64,000 bases of DNA from Chloroflexota bacterium (GCA_022826725.1 JAJDUF010000010.1:1-64000), one strand, 5' to 3'. Shown: positions 37,513 to 46,742, counted from the first letter of the stretch. Notes: a model not told the origin generated them from the sequence alone. Program-made: numbers and translations.

Positions 37513-37611
37513 TGCTTGTCCGTGCCGCGAGTGTGGCTATGCACGATACCAGGGTTGCAACTTGCGCGGTGCATGGCTATGCTTGAGACACAACAGGCCG
37601 CAGGTATCGTC

Positions 37612-37686
37612 GAACGAAAGGAGGGTTTGAGGGCAGTTGTCGCCCCAGGTGGGGCGCAATCGAGAGTAGCGTTCGAGTGGGATCCA
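37612..37686 (+). promoter_or_regulatory. Conserved 5' leader, copy 3
   Basis: CGAACGAAAGGAGGG and GCGTTCGAGTGGGATCCA are diverged versions of the blocks before copies 1 and 2, at the same distance from the start. Confidence 0.35.
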
Positions 37687-37727
37687 TTCCCGTCTCGCAC
37701 GATACGGGAGTGGGCCAAGGGGGACCT

Positions 37728-39185
37728 ATGGTAGCTGTGATCCGACGGAAGTATTTGGGTGGCGCCGCAGTCGCGCTTGGTGGGCTGCTCGCCGCGGCGT
37801 GCGGTGAGCCGACCGTGCGTTACGTGGGCCAACCGCAGGCCGGGCCAGCCGGGCCAGCCGGGCCAGCCGGCGCGAAGGGTGAGACCGGTGCCCAAGGTGC
37901 AGCGGGTGCCCAAGGCGCAGCGGGCAAAGCGGCAGAGCCACCGCCGAAGCTCACCTTCACGATGAGCCACGCGCCGCCACACCGTTTCGGCCTGGCGAAC
38001 CTCGCCATCGTCGAGGACTTCAAGGAGCGGCATCCGAAGGGCGCCTTCACCGAGATTCCGGCCGAAGATAACGGCCGCGCCAACACGGAGAAGATCAAGA
38101 CACTGCTGGCCGCGGATACACCACCGAACATCTGGACCTCGTGGCAGGTACCGGCCACGGACCTGTTCGCGCAGGGCGCGACGATTGACCTTAACCAGCC
38201 ACTACGCACGAACAAGGACTGGGAGAAGACCAAGGGCGAGATGATCCAGTTCCTGATGGAGGGGTCACGGTGGAAGGGTCAGCAGGTGCTCATGCCGTCA
38301 TACCCCGACCCGCATGGCCTGGGCTATAACACGGCCATCTTGAAGGAGGAAGGGGTGGACTTCCCGGAGGAAGGCTACACCTGGGATGACTTCGACGAGA
38401 TCGGTAGGGCCACGGTCCAGCGCGAAGGGAACGACGTCACCCGCGCGCTGTGGAGCATGCGCTACAGCTTGTACTGGACCGTAATCGTCATCGGACCGAT
38501 GAATGCGGCGTACCCGCGCGATCCGGCCGGGACGACGTGGAAAGTTGACACACCGGGCATGATCGAGGCGCTGGAGTACGTGTACAAGCACCATCGAGAA
38601 CTGGGCTACGGTCAGACGGATATCGGGCGGGACGGGAAGTACCACTTCAACAACAAGGCGAAGGTGACGGAAGTCATCAACCCCGGGACCGTGACCCCGC
38701 CACGCTATCCCGACGTGGATCCCGGCGACGGCAGCGTCATTCGGGTGACGCACTACCCGCACGGACCGAAGAACACCCAGAAGCAGATCACGACGCCGGG
38801 CAATGTGTTCGGCATCATGGTGTTCAAGGTGCGGGACAAGGAGGCGGAGCAGGTGGCGGCGGAGCTCGCCGCGTGGTCGGTGCGCGAGGAGGTGCAGCTG
38901 CTGGTCTCGGAAGCCTCCGGACACCCGCCATCCAACCTGGCAGCGAGCCGCAATCCGGCGATCAACAAGGCCCTGAAGGACAACCCGATCTTGAAGCAGC
39001 TCAACCACTTAGTACAGTACGACGTGCCCACGCCGCCCTCCCCCAGCATGGCCAAGATGCTCTTCACCATCGGGGGCGAGGTCTTCAAGCGCCTAGAGGC
39101 CGGCGAGCTGACTCCCAAGACGGCCCTTGAGGAAGCACAGCGGCTCACGGCACCGCTCTACGAAGAGGACCTCGCGAGGGGCTAA
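37728..39185 (+). CDS. ABC-type substrate-binding lipoprotein with collagen-like linker (copy 3)
   Basis: ATG at 37728 after CAAGGGGGACCT; 485 residues. Signal MVAVIRRKYLGGAAVALGGLLAAAC, collagen-like linker at about 38-66, then the family-1 solute-binding domain. Long stretches are identical to copy 2 (from GYTWDDFDEIG to DPGDGSVIRVTHYPHGP), pointing to recent duplication, with most changes in the N-terminal ligand lobe (KLTFTMSHAPPHRFGLANLAIVEDF). A dehydrogenase gene follows 180 bases after the stop. Confidence 0.85.
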   Translation: MVAVIRRKYLGGAAVALGGLLAAACGEPTVRYVGQPQAGPAGPAGPAGAKGETGAQGAAGAQGAAGKAAEPPPKLTFTMSHAPPHRFGLANLAIVEDFKERHPKGAFTEIPAEDNGRANTEKIKTLLAADTPPNIWTSWQVPATDLFAQGATIDLNQPLRTNKDWEKTKGEMIQFLMEGSRWKGQQVLMPSYPDPHGLGYNTAILKEEGVDFPEEGYTWDDFDEIGRATVQREGNDVTRALWSMRYSLYWTVIVIGPMNAAYPRDPAGTTWKVDTPGMIEALEYVYKHHRELGYGQTDIGRDGKYHFNNKAKVTEVINPGTVTPPRYPDVDPGDGSVIRVTHYPHGPKNTQKQITTPGNVFGIMVFKVRDKEAEQVAAELAAWSVREEVQLLVSEASGHPPSNLAASRNPAINKALKDNPILKQLNHLVQYDVPTPPSPSMAKMLFTIGGEVFKRLEAGELTPKTALEEAQRLTAPLYEEDLARG

Positions 39186-39239
39186 CCCACCGGCAATACG
39201 CTCACGACCTTGCGGGTCGTTGTGCAGAGCACCAACACC

Positions 39240-39271
39240 AAGCGCCGCCCGGCCATGGCCGGGCGGCGCTT
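39240..39271 (+). terminator. Terminator after lipoprotein copy 3
   Basis: The same 14-bp stem with loop CATG, followed by CGCTTGCTTATTTG. Confidence 0.8.
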
Positions 39272-39365
39272 CGCTTGCTTATTTGTGCATGATGGCGCAC
39301 AGTAAGGGGAGCCGCGGCGGGGATGGCCCGGCCGCGCCGGACACATGCCAGCGAGGGAGGCAGTA

Positions 39366-40340
39366 ATGCCGGACATGATGTGGCAGACGGCCAAGCACGA
39401 GGGGGTGGGCAATATCGTCCTGGAGCACGTGCCTATCCCGGAGGTGGGGCCGGAGGACGTGCTGACGCGGACCAAAGTGAGCCTCATCAGCCGCGGCTCG
39501 GAGCTGTGGCGTCGTTACGTGTACGAGGAGGCCCTGCCGCCGAGCATGATGGGCTACTCGACCACCGGGGTGGTCGAGCGGGTTGGCACGGACGTGCGGG
39601 ACTGCTCGCCCGGCGATTGGGTGGTGGTCGGCGCACCCCACGCCGAATACTCACTCGCATCGGGGATGCCGGGCAACCCTCCGGAGGTGCGGGCGCTGCA
39701 TCCGGGCGTCTCGTCGGACGAGGGGACGTTCCATCCCCTCTGCACCAGCTCGGCCTCGTGGACCAAGTGCGCGCAGATCACGCCGGAGGATCGGGTGGTC
39801 GTCTTAGGGCAGGGGATTGTCGGCAACTTGGTGATGCAGTTCGCTCGCCGGTACCGGCCGGCCCAACTGATCGCGGTGGACGCGCTCGATCTGCGGCTGC
39901 GGATTGCACAGGAAGTCGGCGCGCCGGAGGTGGTCCATGCCGGGGAGGAAGACCCGGTGGCGGCTGTCCAGCGGCTGACGGGCGGCGAGGGCGCGACCAT
40001 CGTGATGGACTGCGTGGGTGGCCGCGCCGGATTGCAGTCGTTCGTGCAGGCGCAGGACATGCTGGCGCGCGGCGGCCTGCTCCAACTCATCGGCCTCTAT
40101 CATGGCGCACCGCTGAAGCTGGAGGCGGGGAAGATCATGGGCAAACGCCTGCTCGGCGGCATCCTGCCGGGGACGGATCGCGCGGAGGACGCGCGGGTGG
40201 CGATGGACGCACTGGCAGCGGGCGAGGTGCGTGCCAAGCCGCTGATTACGCATCGCTTTGCGGGGACGCAGGTGAAGGAAGGCTACGACTTCCTCTACGA
40301 GCATCCCGATCAGGCGCTGGGGCTGCTGTTCGAGTGGTGA
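39366..40340 (+). CDS. MDR-family zinc-type dehydrogenase (copy 1)
   Basis: ATG at 39366 follows GGGAGGCAGTA; 324 residues. A GroES-like N-terminus (VPIPEVGPEDVLTRTKVSLISRGSELWRRYV; MGYSTTGVVERVGTDV; PGDWVVVGAPHAEYS) leads to a Rossmann domain (RVVVLGQGIVGNLVMQFARR, G-x-G-x-x-G; ATIVMDCVGG). The four structural-zinc cysteines of classical alcohol dehydrogenases are absent. Members act on polyols or sugar-derived alcohols. Two close paralogues lie at 40497 and 46817, interleaved with oxidoreductases and a fucosidase, which suggests stepwise oxidation of a sugar. Confidence 0.85.
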   Translation: MPDMMWQTAKHEGVGNIVLEHVPIPEVGPEDVLTRTKVSLISRGSELWRRYVYEEALPPSMMGYSTTGVVERVGTDVRDCSPGDWVVVGAPHAEYSLASGMPGNPPEVRALHPGVSSDEGTFHPLCTSSASWTKCAQITPEDRVVVLGQGIVGNLVMQFARRYRPAQLIAVDALDLRLRIAQEVGAPEVVHAGEEDPVAAVQRLTGGEGATIVMDCVGGRAGLQSFVQAQDMLARGGLLQLIGLYHGAPLKLEAGKIMGKRLLGGILPGTDRAEDARVAMDALAAGEVRAKPLITHRFAGTQVKEGYDFLYEHPDQALGLLFEW

Positions 40341-40385
40341 GAGGAATACATAATTGGAGGGGCGAAGCATGCTGAGGTGGTCAAG

Positions 40386-40445
40386 CTCCGGCCCCCCTAT
40401 GGTCCCCCCGCTTTCGCAGGGGGACGGGTGCAGCGTGCTGCGCCC
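40386..40445. repeat. Palindromic intergenic repeat (CCCCCTATGGTCCCCCC class)
   Basis: One copy of a dispersed GC-rich palindrome, also found near 44054, 45262, 47880 and, inverted, at 52560. It lies in the leader of the next dehydrogenase gene. Confidence 0.65.
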
Positions 40446-40496
40446 AGGCGATCATCACCCCGGCTCACCGGAACAAAACGTAGAAGGAGCGCAGAG

Positions 40497-41468
40497 ATGA
40501 CCGACCTGATGTGGCGGACGGCGAAGCATGAGGGCGTCGGGAACGTCGTCATGGAGCAGGTGCCCATTCCCGAACCGGGGAACAAGGAGGTCGTGGCGCG
40601 CACGCAGGTCAGCTTGATTAGTCGCGGCTCCGAGATGGGCGGGCGCTACCTCCGCGAAGAACTCGTTGACCCGCGGCGGATGGGCTACTCCACCACCGGG
40701 GTCATTCACCGCGTGGGCACCGGCGTGAGCGAGTTTGCGGTTGGGGACCGGGTGGTCGTGACCGCGCCGCACGCCGAATACACGCTCGAGAAGGTGAACT
40801 ATGCCGGAGACTTCCGGGTCTTTCAGCTGCATCCCGACCTGTCGCTCGAGCACGGCACCTTTCACCCACTGGCGACGAGCAGCGCCGGGTGGACACGCGC
40901 CGCCGGGATCGGGCCGGAGGATCGAGTGGTCGTCTTGGGGCAAGGGATTGTCGGTAACCTGGTGATGCAGTTTGCCCGGCGGTACCGGCCGGCTCAACTG
41001 ATCGCGGTGGACGCGCTCGACCTGCGGCTGCGGATCGCGCAGGAGGTCGGCGCCGCGGAGGTGGTCAATGCGAGAGATGAAGACCCGGTGGCCGCGGTCC
41101 GGCGGCTGACCGGCGGCGGGGCGACCATCGTGATGGACTGCGTGGGCGGCCGGGCCGGGCTGCGGTCGTTCGTGCAGGCGCAGGACATGGTTGCCGACGG
41201 CGGTCTGATCCAACTGATCGGCCTGTACCACGAGCAGCCGCTGGACCTGGACGCCTCGAAGATCATGGGCAAACGGCTAATCGGTAGCTATCCACCATCT
41301 ACGAACCGGGCAGAGATCGGGCAAGAGGCGATGGCAGCGCTGGTCAGGGGAGAGGTGCGCGTCGAGCCGCTGATTACGCACCGCTTCGAGGGCCAGCAAG
41401 CCAAGGCGGCCTTCGACCTGCTCCACGAGCACATGGATCAGGCGCTGGGCGTGCTGCTCACGTGGTAG
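40497..41468 (+). CDS. MDR-family zinc-type dehydrogenase (copy 2)
   Basis: The start at 40497 follows AGAAGGAGCGCAG; 323 residues. It is highly similar to copy 1, especially in the Rossmann half (VVVLGQGIVGNLVMQFARRYRPAQLIAVDALDLRLRIAQEVGA is shared), and differs in the substrate-facing N-terminal part (SEMGGRYLREELVDPRRMGY; HLDLSLEHGTFHPL-like region). Tandem duplication with change of substrate preference is likely. The C-terminus ends QALGVLLTW, the same tail as copies 1 and 3. Confidence 0.85.
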   Translation: MTDLMWRTAKHEGVGNVVMEQVPIPEPGNKEVVARTQVSLISRGSEMGGRYLREELVDPRRMGYSTTGVIHRVGTGVSEFAVGDRVVVTAPHAEYTLEKVNYAGDFRVFQLHPDLSLEHGTFHPLATSSAGWTRAAGIGPEDRVVVLGQGIVGNLVMQFARRYRPAQLIAVDALDLRLRIAQEVGAAEVVNARDEDPVAAVRRLTGGGATIVMDCVGGRAGLRSFVQAQDMVADGGLIQLIGLYHEQPLDLDASKIMGKRLIGSYPPSTNRAEIGQEAMAALVRGEVRVEPLITHRFEGQQAKAAFDLLHEHMDQALGVLLTW

Positions 41469-41480
41469 TGAGTGGGGCGA

Positions 41481-41626
41481 ACCTAACCCCCGGCCCCTCC
41501 CCTGGTAAGGAAGGGGAGTCAGTGCGGCGACCAGGGGGCTACGAATGGCCCTAGATTGCGGCTTCCGCCGCAATGACGGTGCCTGGGCGTGATTCATCAC
41601 GCCCCTACAAGAAACCTACCCCTGTC
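41481..41626. repeat. Composite of three palindromic intergenic repeats
   Basis: In order: a CTAACCCCCGGCCCCTCCCC...GGGGAG hairpin, a GATTGCGGCTTCCGCCGCAATGA hairpin (41554-41578) and a GGGCGTGATTCATCACGCCC hairpin followed by TACAAGAAACCTACCCCTG (41585-41626). The same modules recur at 47809-48030 and 60291-60586. Confidence 0.75.
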
Positions 41627-41687
41627 CGGGCTGGGTGTGCCAGGTGGCCTTATGTCAGGGTTAGTTCATTGGGGGATTCCGGTAGCC

Positions 41688-42761
41688 ATGAGTAGAACGT
41701 TTCGGCTCTGGGCCATGGGCTGTGCTCACGTGGGCACGGACCTCAGCGAGGGTGGTCGGGAGAGTCTCGCGGAGGCGATTCGGCAGTCGGAAGAGGGGGG
41801 CAGAGAGGGAGGGCCGCCCTTCGAGTGGGATATTGCGCTGCATCTCGGCGACCTCTCGGGAAGCCAAACGCCGCCGGAAGACGAGGAAGGGCAGGAAGTG
41901 GTGCGGCAGTTCGCCGCTTCCTGCCGGCATCCGCGGGAGCACTTCTACAATCTGGTCGGCAACCACGATGCGAGCGGACCCGATGAGCCGTGCCAGTGGT
42001 GGTTTCGCAAATGGGTGGACCCGACCGGGGAGCAGCCGGAGCACTCCGGCGTCCATGCGGAGCGCCGGCCCTATCCCATCGAGGGCACGTGGGAGCGGTA
42101 TGCGTTCCGCGTGGGGAATCTCCTGTTCCTGATGATGGGGGATCGCAATGACGGCGGGCCGCCGGTCGGGCGGGGACCACGCGGGGGCTATCCGGCCGGG
42201 GCAGTCACGGGCGCGACGTTTGCATGGTGGCAACACCTCGTCAAGGCCAATCCGGACGCGCTCATCATCTCGGCACACCACCACATGCTCAAAGAGACGA
42301 CCGTGGCCTCGGGGCGGTGGGAGGGCATGATCCAGGATGAGCGGGGGCAGTGGGGATCGTATTACCACGGCTACTTTGCCGACGGCGCACCGGAAGGCGC
42401 CTCCTACCTGTACTTCGTGGACGGGCAGCCGGATGCCCAAGCGTTCGAGGGCTATCTCGCAGCGCATCCCGGCGCGACCGCGCTCTGGCTGGGCGGACAT
42501 ACGCATACCCATCCCAATGATCGCAAGGGCGGGCGGTCGCACATCGAGCGCAAGTGGGAGACCCACTTTATCAACGTCGCGGCGCTGAGTCGCTATCACG
42601 GCGGCCATGACAGGGTGCCGATGAGCCGGCTGTTGACCTTCACCGAGGGGAGCGACGAGGTGCGCGTGCAGTGCTATCTGCACACGTCGGACTACGCGCC
42701 GCAGGGGTGGTATGCGCCGGCGGAGCGCACTCTGCGCTTGGCCAGAGCCTTCCAGTCGTGA
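41688..42761 (+). CDS. Calcineurin-like metallophosphoesterase
   Basis: Start at 41688 (357 residues); an ATG at 41652 is possible. Metal-binding motifs are in order: MGCAHVG (a variant of D-x-H), IALHLGDLSG (G-D), NLVGNHDASG (G-N-H-D/E), ISAHHHM, and WLGGHTHTHP (G-H-x-H). No signal peptide is seen. The substrate is unknown; phosphate removal from a sugar or lipid intermediate would suit the surrounding catabolic genes. Confidence 0.85.
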   Translation: MSRTFRLWAMGCAHVGTDLSEGGRESLAEAIRQSEEGGREGGPPFEWDIALHLGDLSGSQTPPEDEEGQEVVRQFAASCRHPREHFYNLVGNHDASGPDEPCQWWFRKWVDPTGEQPEHSGVHAERRPYPIEGTWERYAFRVGNLLFLMMGDRNDGGPPVGRGPRGGYPAGAVTGATFAWWQHLVKANPDALIISAHHHMLKETTVASGRWEGMIQDERGQWGSYYHGYFADGAPEGASYLYFVDGQPDAQAFEGYLAAHPGATALWLGGHTHTHPNDRKGGRSHIERKWETHFINVAALSRYHGGHDRVPMSRLLTFTEGSDEVRVQCYLHTSDYAPQGWYAPAERTLRLARAFQS

Positions 42762-42950
42762 CGGGAGCGTGCGGCGCAGGATGTCGCAGAAGCTCCGTAG
42801 CGCATGATCGCCGCTGCAGAACGCCGACACACCACCGATAGCAGGTATCCTTGAGTGCCGCCGCGCCGCGCGGCACAGGCTATGGGCTGCTGGGCGTGGC
42901 GCTTCAGCACTGGCTATCACACTCCACGGAGAACAACGAGGAGGAGCACT

Positions 42951-44048
42951 ATGGGAGCAAAGTATCGGGTGGCGATTATCGGCACCGGGCGCATGGGCGG
43001 GCTGATGGAGGACGAGTTCCCGCCGGGGAGCCAGTTCCACAAGCCCTACGGCCATTTCAGCGCCTACCAGTCCATCGAGGAGACGGAGGTCGTCGCCGTC
43101 GCCAATCGCGGCGAGGAACGGCTGAAGCGGTTCGAGCGGCGGTTCGGGATCACCAACACGTACCTCGACTATCGGGAAATGATCGAGACCGAGAAGCCCG
43201 ACATCGTGAGCGTGACCACCGCGTCGGTCCACCGCGCCGAGCCGATCATCTTCTGCGCGGAGCACGGGGTGCGGGGTATTTATTCGGAGAAGGGGCTGTG
43301 CGCGTCGTTGGCGGAAGCGGACCGCATCCGCGAGGCGGTCACGGCGAACAACGTGGCCTTCAACTGGGGAGCCATGCGCCGACACCACGACGGCTTCAAG
43401 CAGCTGCGCGCTGCGATTGCGGACGGAGCCATCGGCGATCTGCTCTACGGGGTGATGTACAGCCGGACTGACATCATCAAACACCATCCGCATACGGTGG
43501 ACCTGGTTTCCATGATGCTAGGCGATCCGACGCCGGTGTGGGTGGAAGGGCGGCTGGCAGAGCCGGGGGAGGGCGATGTACCCGGCTCCAAGCCGTACCC
43601 GGAGTACGACGCGGCGGGGCACCGGTATCTGCCACCGGCCGGGGAAGAGCTGGCCGATCCTATTGTCGGCTTCTTCCGGGTGGGCTACGCCGACGGGACG
43701 GAGGGGATATTCGTCCCGCGGCCCGGCAGCTTCGACGTGGACGTGCATGGCACCGGGGGGCGGGCGTATGCGTGGGACAACGGCGAAGAGTTCGTTGTTC
43801 GGGCCGCGACCAAGGGCGGCTCCGGGGTCTCGATGCAGGTGTTCCGACCCGAGGGAGAAAGCCCGACGGCCAGCACGATTCGCAACATCATCCAGGAGTT
43901 GGAGACGGGTGAGCGTACCAGCGGGAACATTGACGTGACGATGCAGTCCGTGGAAGTGCAGTTCGGGATTGCCCACTCGCACCTGCAAGGCGGCGCACGG
44001 GTGAGCCTGCCGGTCGCGGACCGCAGTCTGTATATCCCGGGTGGGTGA
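42951..44048 (+). CDS. Gfo/Idh/MocA-family oxidoreductase (copy 2)
   Basis: ATG at 42951 follows GAGGAGGAGCACT; 365 residues. RVAIIGTGRMGGLMEDEFPPG is the nucleotide-binding loop and YSEKGLCASLAEADRI holds the E-K-G variant of the catalytic E-K-P motif. HTVDLVSMMLGDPTPVWVEG is the typical His-Asp region of the substrate domain. The C-terminal tail GGARVSLPVADRSLYIPG is shared with the other copies. The Pro-to-Gly change in the E-K-P motif is unusual and could alter catalysis. Confidence 0.85.
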   Translation: MGAKYRVAIIGTGRMGGLMEDEFPPGSQFHKPYGHFSAYQSIEETEVVAVANRGEERLKRFERRFGITNTYLDYREMIETEKPDIVSVTTASVHRAEPIIFCAEHGVRGIYSEKGLCASLAEADRIREAVTANNVAFNWGAMRRHHDGFKQLRAAIADGAIGDLLYGVMYSRTDIIKHHPHTVDLVSMMLGDPTPVWVEGRLAEPGEGDVPGSKPYPEYDAAGHRYLPPAGEELADPIVGFFRVGYADGTEGIFVPRPGSFDVDVHGTGGRAYAWDNGEEFVVRAATKGGSGVSMQVFRPEGESPTASTIRNIIQELETGERTSGNIDVTMQSVEVQFGIAHSHLQGGARVSLPVADRSLYIPGG

Positions 44049-44053
44049 GGGCA

Positions 44054-44117
44054 GGCCCCCCTGTGGTCCTCCCGTTGCGACGGGGGGACGGGGATTCCCG
44101 CTTTCGCGGGAATGACG
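44054..44117. repeat. Composite palindromic intergenic repeat
   Basis: A CCCCCCTGTGGTCC...GGGGGGACGG palindrome is followed directly by GATTCCCGCTTTCGCGGGAATGA, the same two modules that occur apart elsewhere. Confidence 0.7.
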
Positions 44118-44182
44118 GACCGGGGCGGGAGCGAGGTCGGCCGCGCTTGGGGTGGAGATCAAGAATACCGGAGGTGAGCACG

Positions 44183-45250
44183 ATGTCAGGGAGTTCTGGA
44201 CAGTTGCGCGTGGCGATGGTCGGGGTGCATCGCAGCTTGGCCCGCACGCCAGCCCATCACAACTGGGCAACGGCCTTCGACGCCGTACCGGAGACGAGCA
44301 TTGCGGCCGTCTTCGACCTGGGGGCGGAGACGCGCGACGAGTTTCTCGCGTGCTGGGGCAGCGAGATACCGGCCTACGACGACTACCAGCGCATGTTGGC
44401 CGAGGTGCAGCCGGATCTGGTGTGCATCGCGACGCACCAGAGGATGCACGCGGATCAGATCGAGCAGGCGGTGGCGGCCGGCGTGCGCGGCATATTGTCC
44501 GACAAGCCGCTGGCGACAAGCCTGGCCGAGATGGATCGGATTGTCGCAGCCTGTCGGAGCAAAGGCGTGCCGCTGGCTTTCGGCCTCGACCGACGCTGGA
44601 CGCCGGCCTATCGCTACCTGCGGCAGGTGCTGGCGGACGGGGCTATCGGCGCCGTGACGAGCGTCCTGGGATACGGCTTGCCGAACCTCATCAATCACGG
44701 CTGCCACTGGTACGACGTGATGCTGGCGCTGGCCGGCGACCCGGAGCCAACGTGGGTGAGCGGTGAAGCCGTGGACGTATCCGGCGAGCCGGCCGACTCG
44801 CGAGCGAGTATGGACCCGACCGGGAACGGCCAAATAGGGCTGTCGAACGGAGTGCTCGGATACGTCAGCGAGCACGGCGCCGCTGGCGGGCTGGCGTTCG
44901 AGGTGCTGGGCGAGAACGGGCGGCTGCTGATCCTCGATGACGCGCGGACCGTCCACCTGCTCGGCATCGAGACGGGCACGCAACTGGGCGCCATGCCGAA
45001 GCATCAGCCGCAGCCGCTCGACCTGCCGGCGCCCCCCGGCGGTTGGACGACGGGACCGGCAGCCGTGCAAGACCTCGTGCAAGCCATCCATACGGGCGGC
45101 AGTACGGCCTGCGACATAGACGAGGCGCGGCGGGCCACGGAGATCGGGTTTGCGCTGCACGCCTCGTCGGTAGCGGGCGGAGCGCGGGTGGAGGTGCCCG
45201 TCGCGGATCGCTCGATGCGGATCGAGTCGTATCCCTGGGGCAATGAGTGA
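44183..45250 (+). CDS. Gfo/Idh/MocA-family oxidoreductase (copy 3)
   Basis: ATG at 44183 follows GGAGGTGAGCACG; 355 residues. The N-terminal loop RVAMVGVHRSLARTPAHHN lacks the usual G-x-G-x-x-G glycines, so nucleotide binding may be altered. ILSDKPLATSLAEMDRIV keeps the D-K-P variant of the catalytic motif, and INHGCHWYDVMLALAGDPEP the substrate-domain His-Asp region. It shares the GGARVEVPVADRSMRIE tail. It sits just before the fucosidase gene. Confidence 0.8.
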   Translation: MSGSSGQLRVAMVGVHRSLARTPAHHNWATAFDAVPETSIAAVFDLGAETRDEFLACWGSEIPAYDDYQRMLAEVQPDLVCIATHQRMHADQIEQAVAAGVRGILSDKPLATSLAEMDRIVAACRSKGVPLAFGLDRRWTPAYRYLRQVLADGAIGAVTSVLGYGLPNLINHGCHWYDVMLALAGDPEPTWVSGEAVDVSGEPADSRASMDPTGNGQIGLSNGVLGYVSEHGAAGGLAFEVLGENGRLLILDDARTVHLLGIETGTQLGAMPKHQPQPLDLPAPPGGWTTGPAAVQDLVQAIHTGGSTACDIDEARRATEIGFALHASSVAGGARVEVPVADRSMRIESYPWGNE

Positions 45251-45261
45251 TACATTGGGGT

Positions 45262-45313
45262 GGCTGCCCCCCTATGGTCCCCCCGTTGCGACGGGGGGAC
45301 GGGCGCAGCACGC
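45262..45313. repeat. Palindromic intergenic repeat (CCCCCTATGGTCCCCCC class)
   Basis: Near-identical to 40386-40445, including the GGGCGCAGCACGCC tail. Confidence 0.65.
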
Positions 45314-45370
45314 CGGGATGCACGTGTGCGGGTAGGGCGCAGCGTTAATAGTGCTGAGTGAGGGAGGACG

Positions 45371-46669
45371 ATGACAACGGGGGCCATTCCGCGGCCGGCC
45401 GATACGCCGGGGAAGACGGACTGGTTTGTCCATGATCGGTTCGGTCTGTTCATTCACTGGGGCATCTATGCGATGGCGGCCCGCCACGAGTGGGTGAAGC
45501 AGCGCGAGCAGATCACCGACGAGGACTATCAGCCGTACTTCGACCACTTCGATCCCGACCTCTACGACCCTGATGAGTGGGCCGCTACCGCCAAGAGCGC
45601 CGGCATGAAGTACGCCGTCATCACGAGCAAGCACCACGACGGTTTCTGCCTCTGGGATAGCCAATTCACCGACTACAAGGCGCCGAATACGCCGGCCGGG
45701 CGCGATCTGCTGCGGCCGTGGGTCGAAGCGTTCCGGGAGGCGGGGCTGAAGATCGGCTTCTACCACTCGCTGATTGATTGGCACCACCCGGAGTTCACGG
45801 TGGACGGGATCCATCCGCAAGCGAACGACCTGGCCTTTCGCGCGGCCAACGCGCAGCGGGACATGAGCAAGTACGTCGAGTACCTGCACAACCAAGTGCG
45901 CGAGCTGGTCACGCTGTTCAACCCGCTCGACATCCTGTGGCTGGACTTCTCCTACTCGCAGCGCGATTGGGGCTGGAGCAAGGGGAAGGGGAAGGACGAC
46001 TGGGAGAGCGAACGGCTGATTCGGATGGTGCGTGAGATTCAGCCGGACATTCTGATCAACAATCGGTCCGAGATCGAGCAGGACTTCCGCACGCCGGAAC
46101 AGTTCGTGCCGCGGGGGTGGCTGCACGCGGACGGGAAGCCGGTGATCTGGGAGGCATGCCAGACGCTGAACGGCTCTTGGGGCTACGACCGGGACAACTT
46201 GGACTGGAAGGACCCGGACCTGCTCGTCCGCATGATTGTGGATGCCGTATCGAAGGGCGGCAACATCCTGCTCAACGTCGGTCCGACCGGGCGCGGCGAG
46301 CTCGATCCGCGGGCGCTCGATACGCTGGCGGACATCGGCGAGTGGATGCGGCTGCACGGGCGGGCCATATACGGCTGCACGCAGGCGCCCTTCAGCACGC
46401 CGCCGGATTGCCGGTACACGTACAATCCGGCGAGCAAGCGCCTCTATCTGCACGTCTTTGCCTGGCCGCTCAAGTACCTCTATCTGGATGGCTTGCGGCA
46501 GCGCGTGGTCTATGCCCAGCTACTGAACGATGCGTCGGAGATCCGCAGACTTGACGCACCGCAGCACCACGACAGCCCGGACATCGGCGCGGATACGCTG
46601 GTGCTGGAGCTTCCGATCCAGCCGCCGGACGTGGAGGTGCCGGTGATCGAGTTGTTCTTGGAGGGGTAG
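45371..46669 (+). CDS. GH29 alpha-L-fucosidase
   Basis: The protein has 432 residues and starts after AGGGAGGACG. GH29 hallmarks: WFVHDRFGLFIHWGIYAM (the HWG motif), KYAVITSKHHDGFCLWDSQFTDY, GLKIGFYHSLIDWHHPEF, and LDILWLDFSY, whose Asp (about residue 193) is the catalytic nucleophile. WEACQTLNGSWGYD and GGNILLNVGPTGRGELD complete the barrel. There is no signal peptide, so it acts on imported fuco-oligosaccharides in the cytoplasm. The neighbouring dehydrogenases and Gfo/Idh/MocA enzymes are good candidates for oxidising the fucose released. Confidence 0.93.
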   Translation: MTTGAIPRPADTPGKTDWFVHDRFGLFIHWGIYAMAARHEWVKQREQITDEDYQPYFDHFDPDLYDPDEWAATAKSAGMKYAVITSKHHDGFCLWDSQFTDYKAPNTPAGRDLLRPWVEAFREAGLKIGFYHSLIDWHHPEFTVDGIHPQANDLAFRAANAQRDMSKYVEYLHNQVRELVTLFNPLDILWLDFSYSQRDWGWSKGKGKDDWESERLIRMVREIQPDILINNRSEIEQDFRTPEQFVPRGWLHADGKPVIWEACQTLNGSWGYDRDNLDWKDPDLLVRMIVDAVSKGGNILLNVGPTGRGELDPRALDTLADIGEWMRLHGRAIYGCTQAPFSTPPDCRYTYNPASKRLYLHVFAWPLKYLYLDGLRQRVVYAQLLNDASEIRRLDAPQHHDSPDIGADTLVLELPIQPPDVEVPVIELFLEG

Positions 46670-46677
46670 GAGGCTGG

Positions 46678-46742
46678 CCTCACCCCCGGCCCCTCTCCAC
46701 AAGTGGAGAGGGGCGATTCCCGCTTTCGCGGGAATGACGGGG
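46678..46742. repeat. Composite palindromic intergenic repeat
   Basis: CCTCACCCCCGGCCCCTCTCC with an 11-bp stem (CCCCTCTCCAC/GTGGAGAGGGG) is followed directly by GATTCCCGCTTTCGCGGGAATGACGG. Confidence 0.75.

Noticed and set aside
46700-46742. Treating each ATTCCCGC/GCGGGAAT hairpin as a terminator
   Set aside because: The hairpins lack T-runs, occur in many unrelated gaps, also upstream of genes, and are joined to other repeat modules, so they are better described as dispersed repeats.
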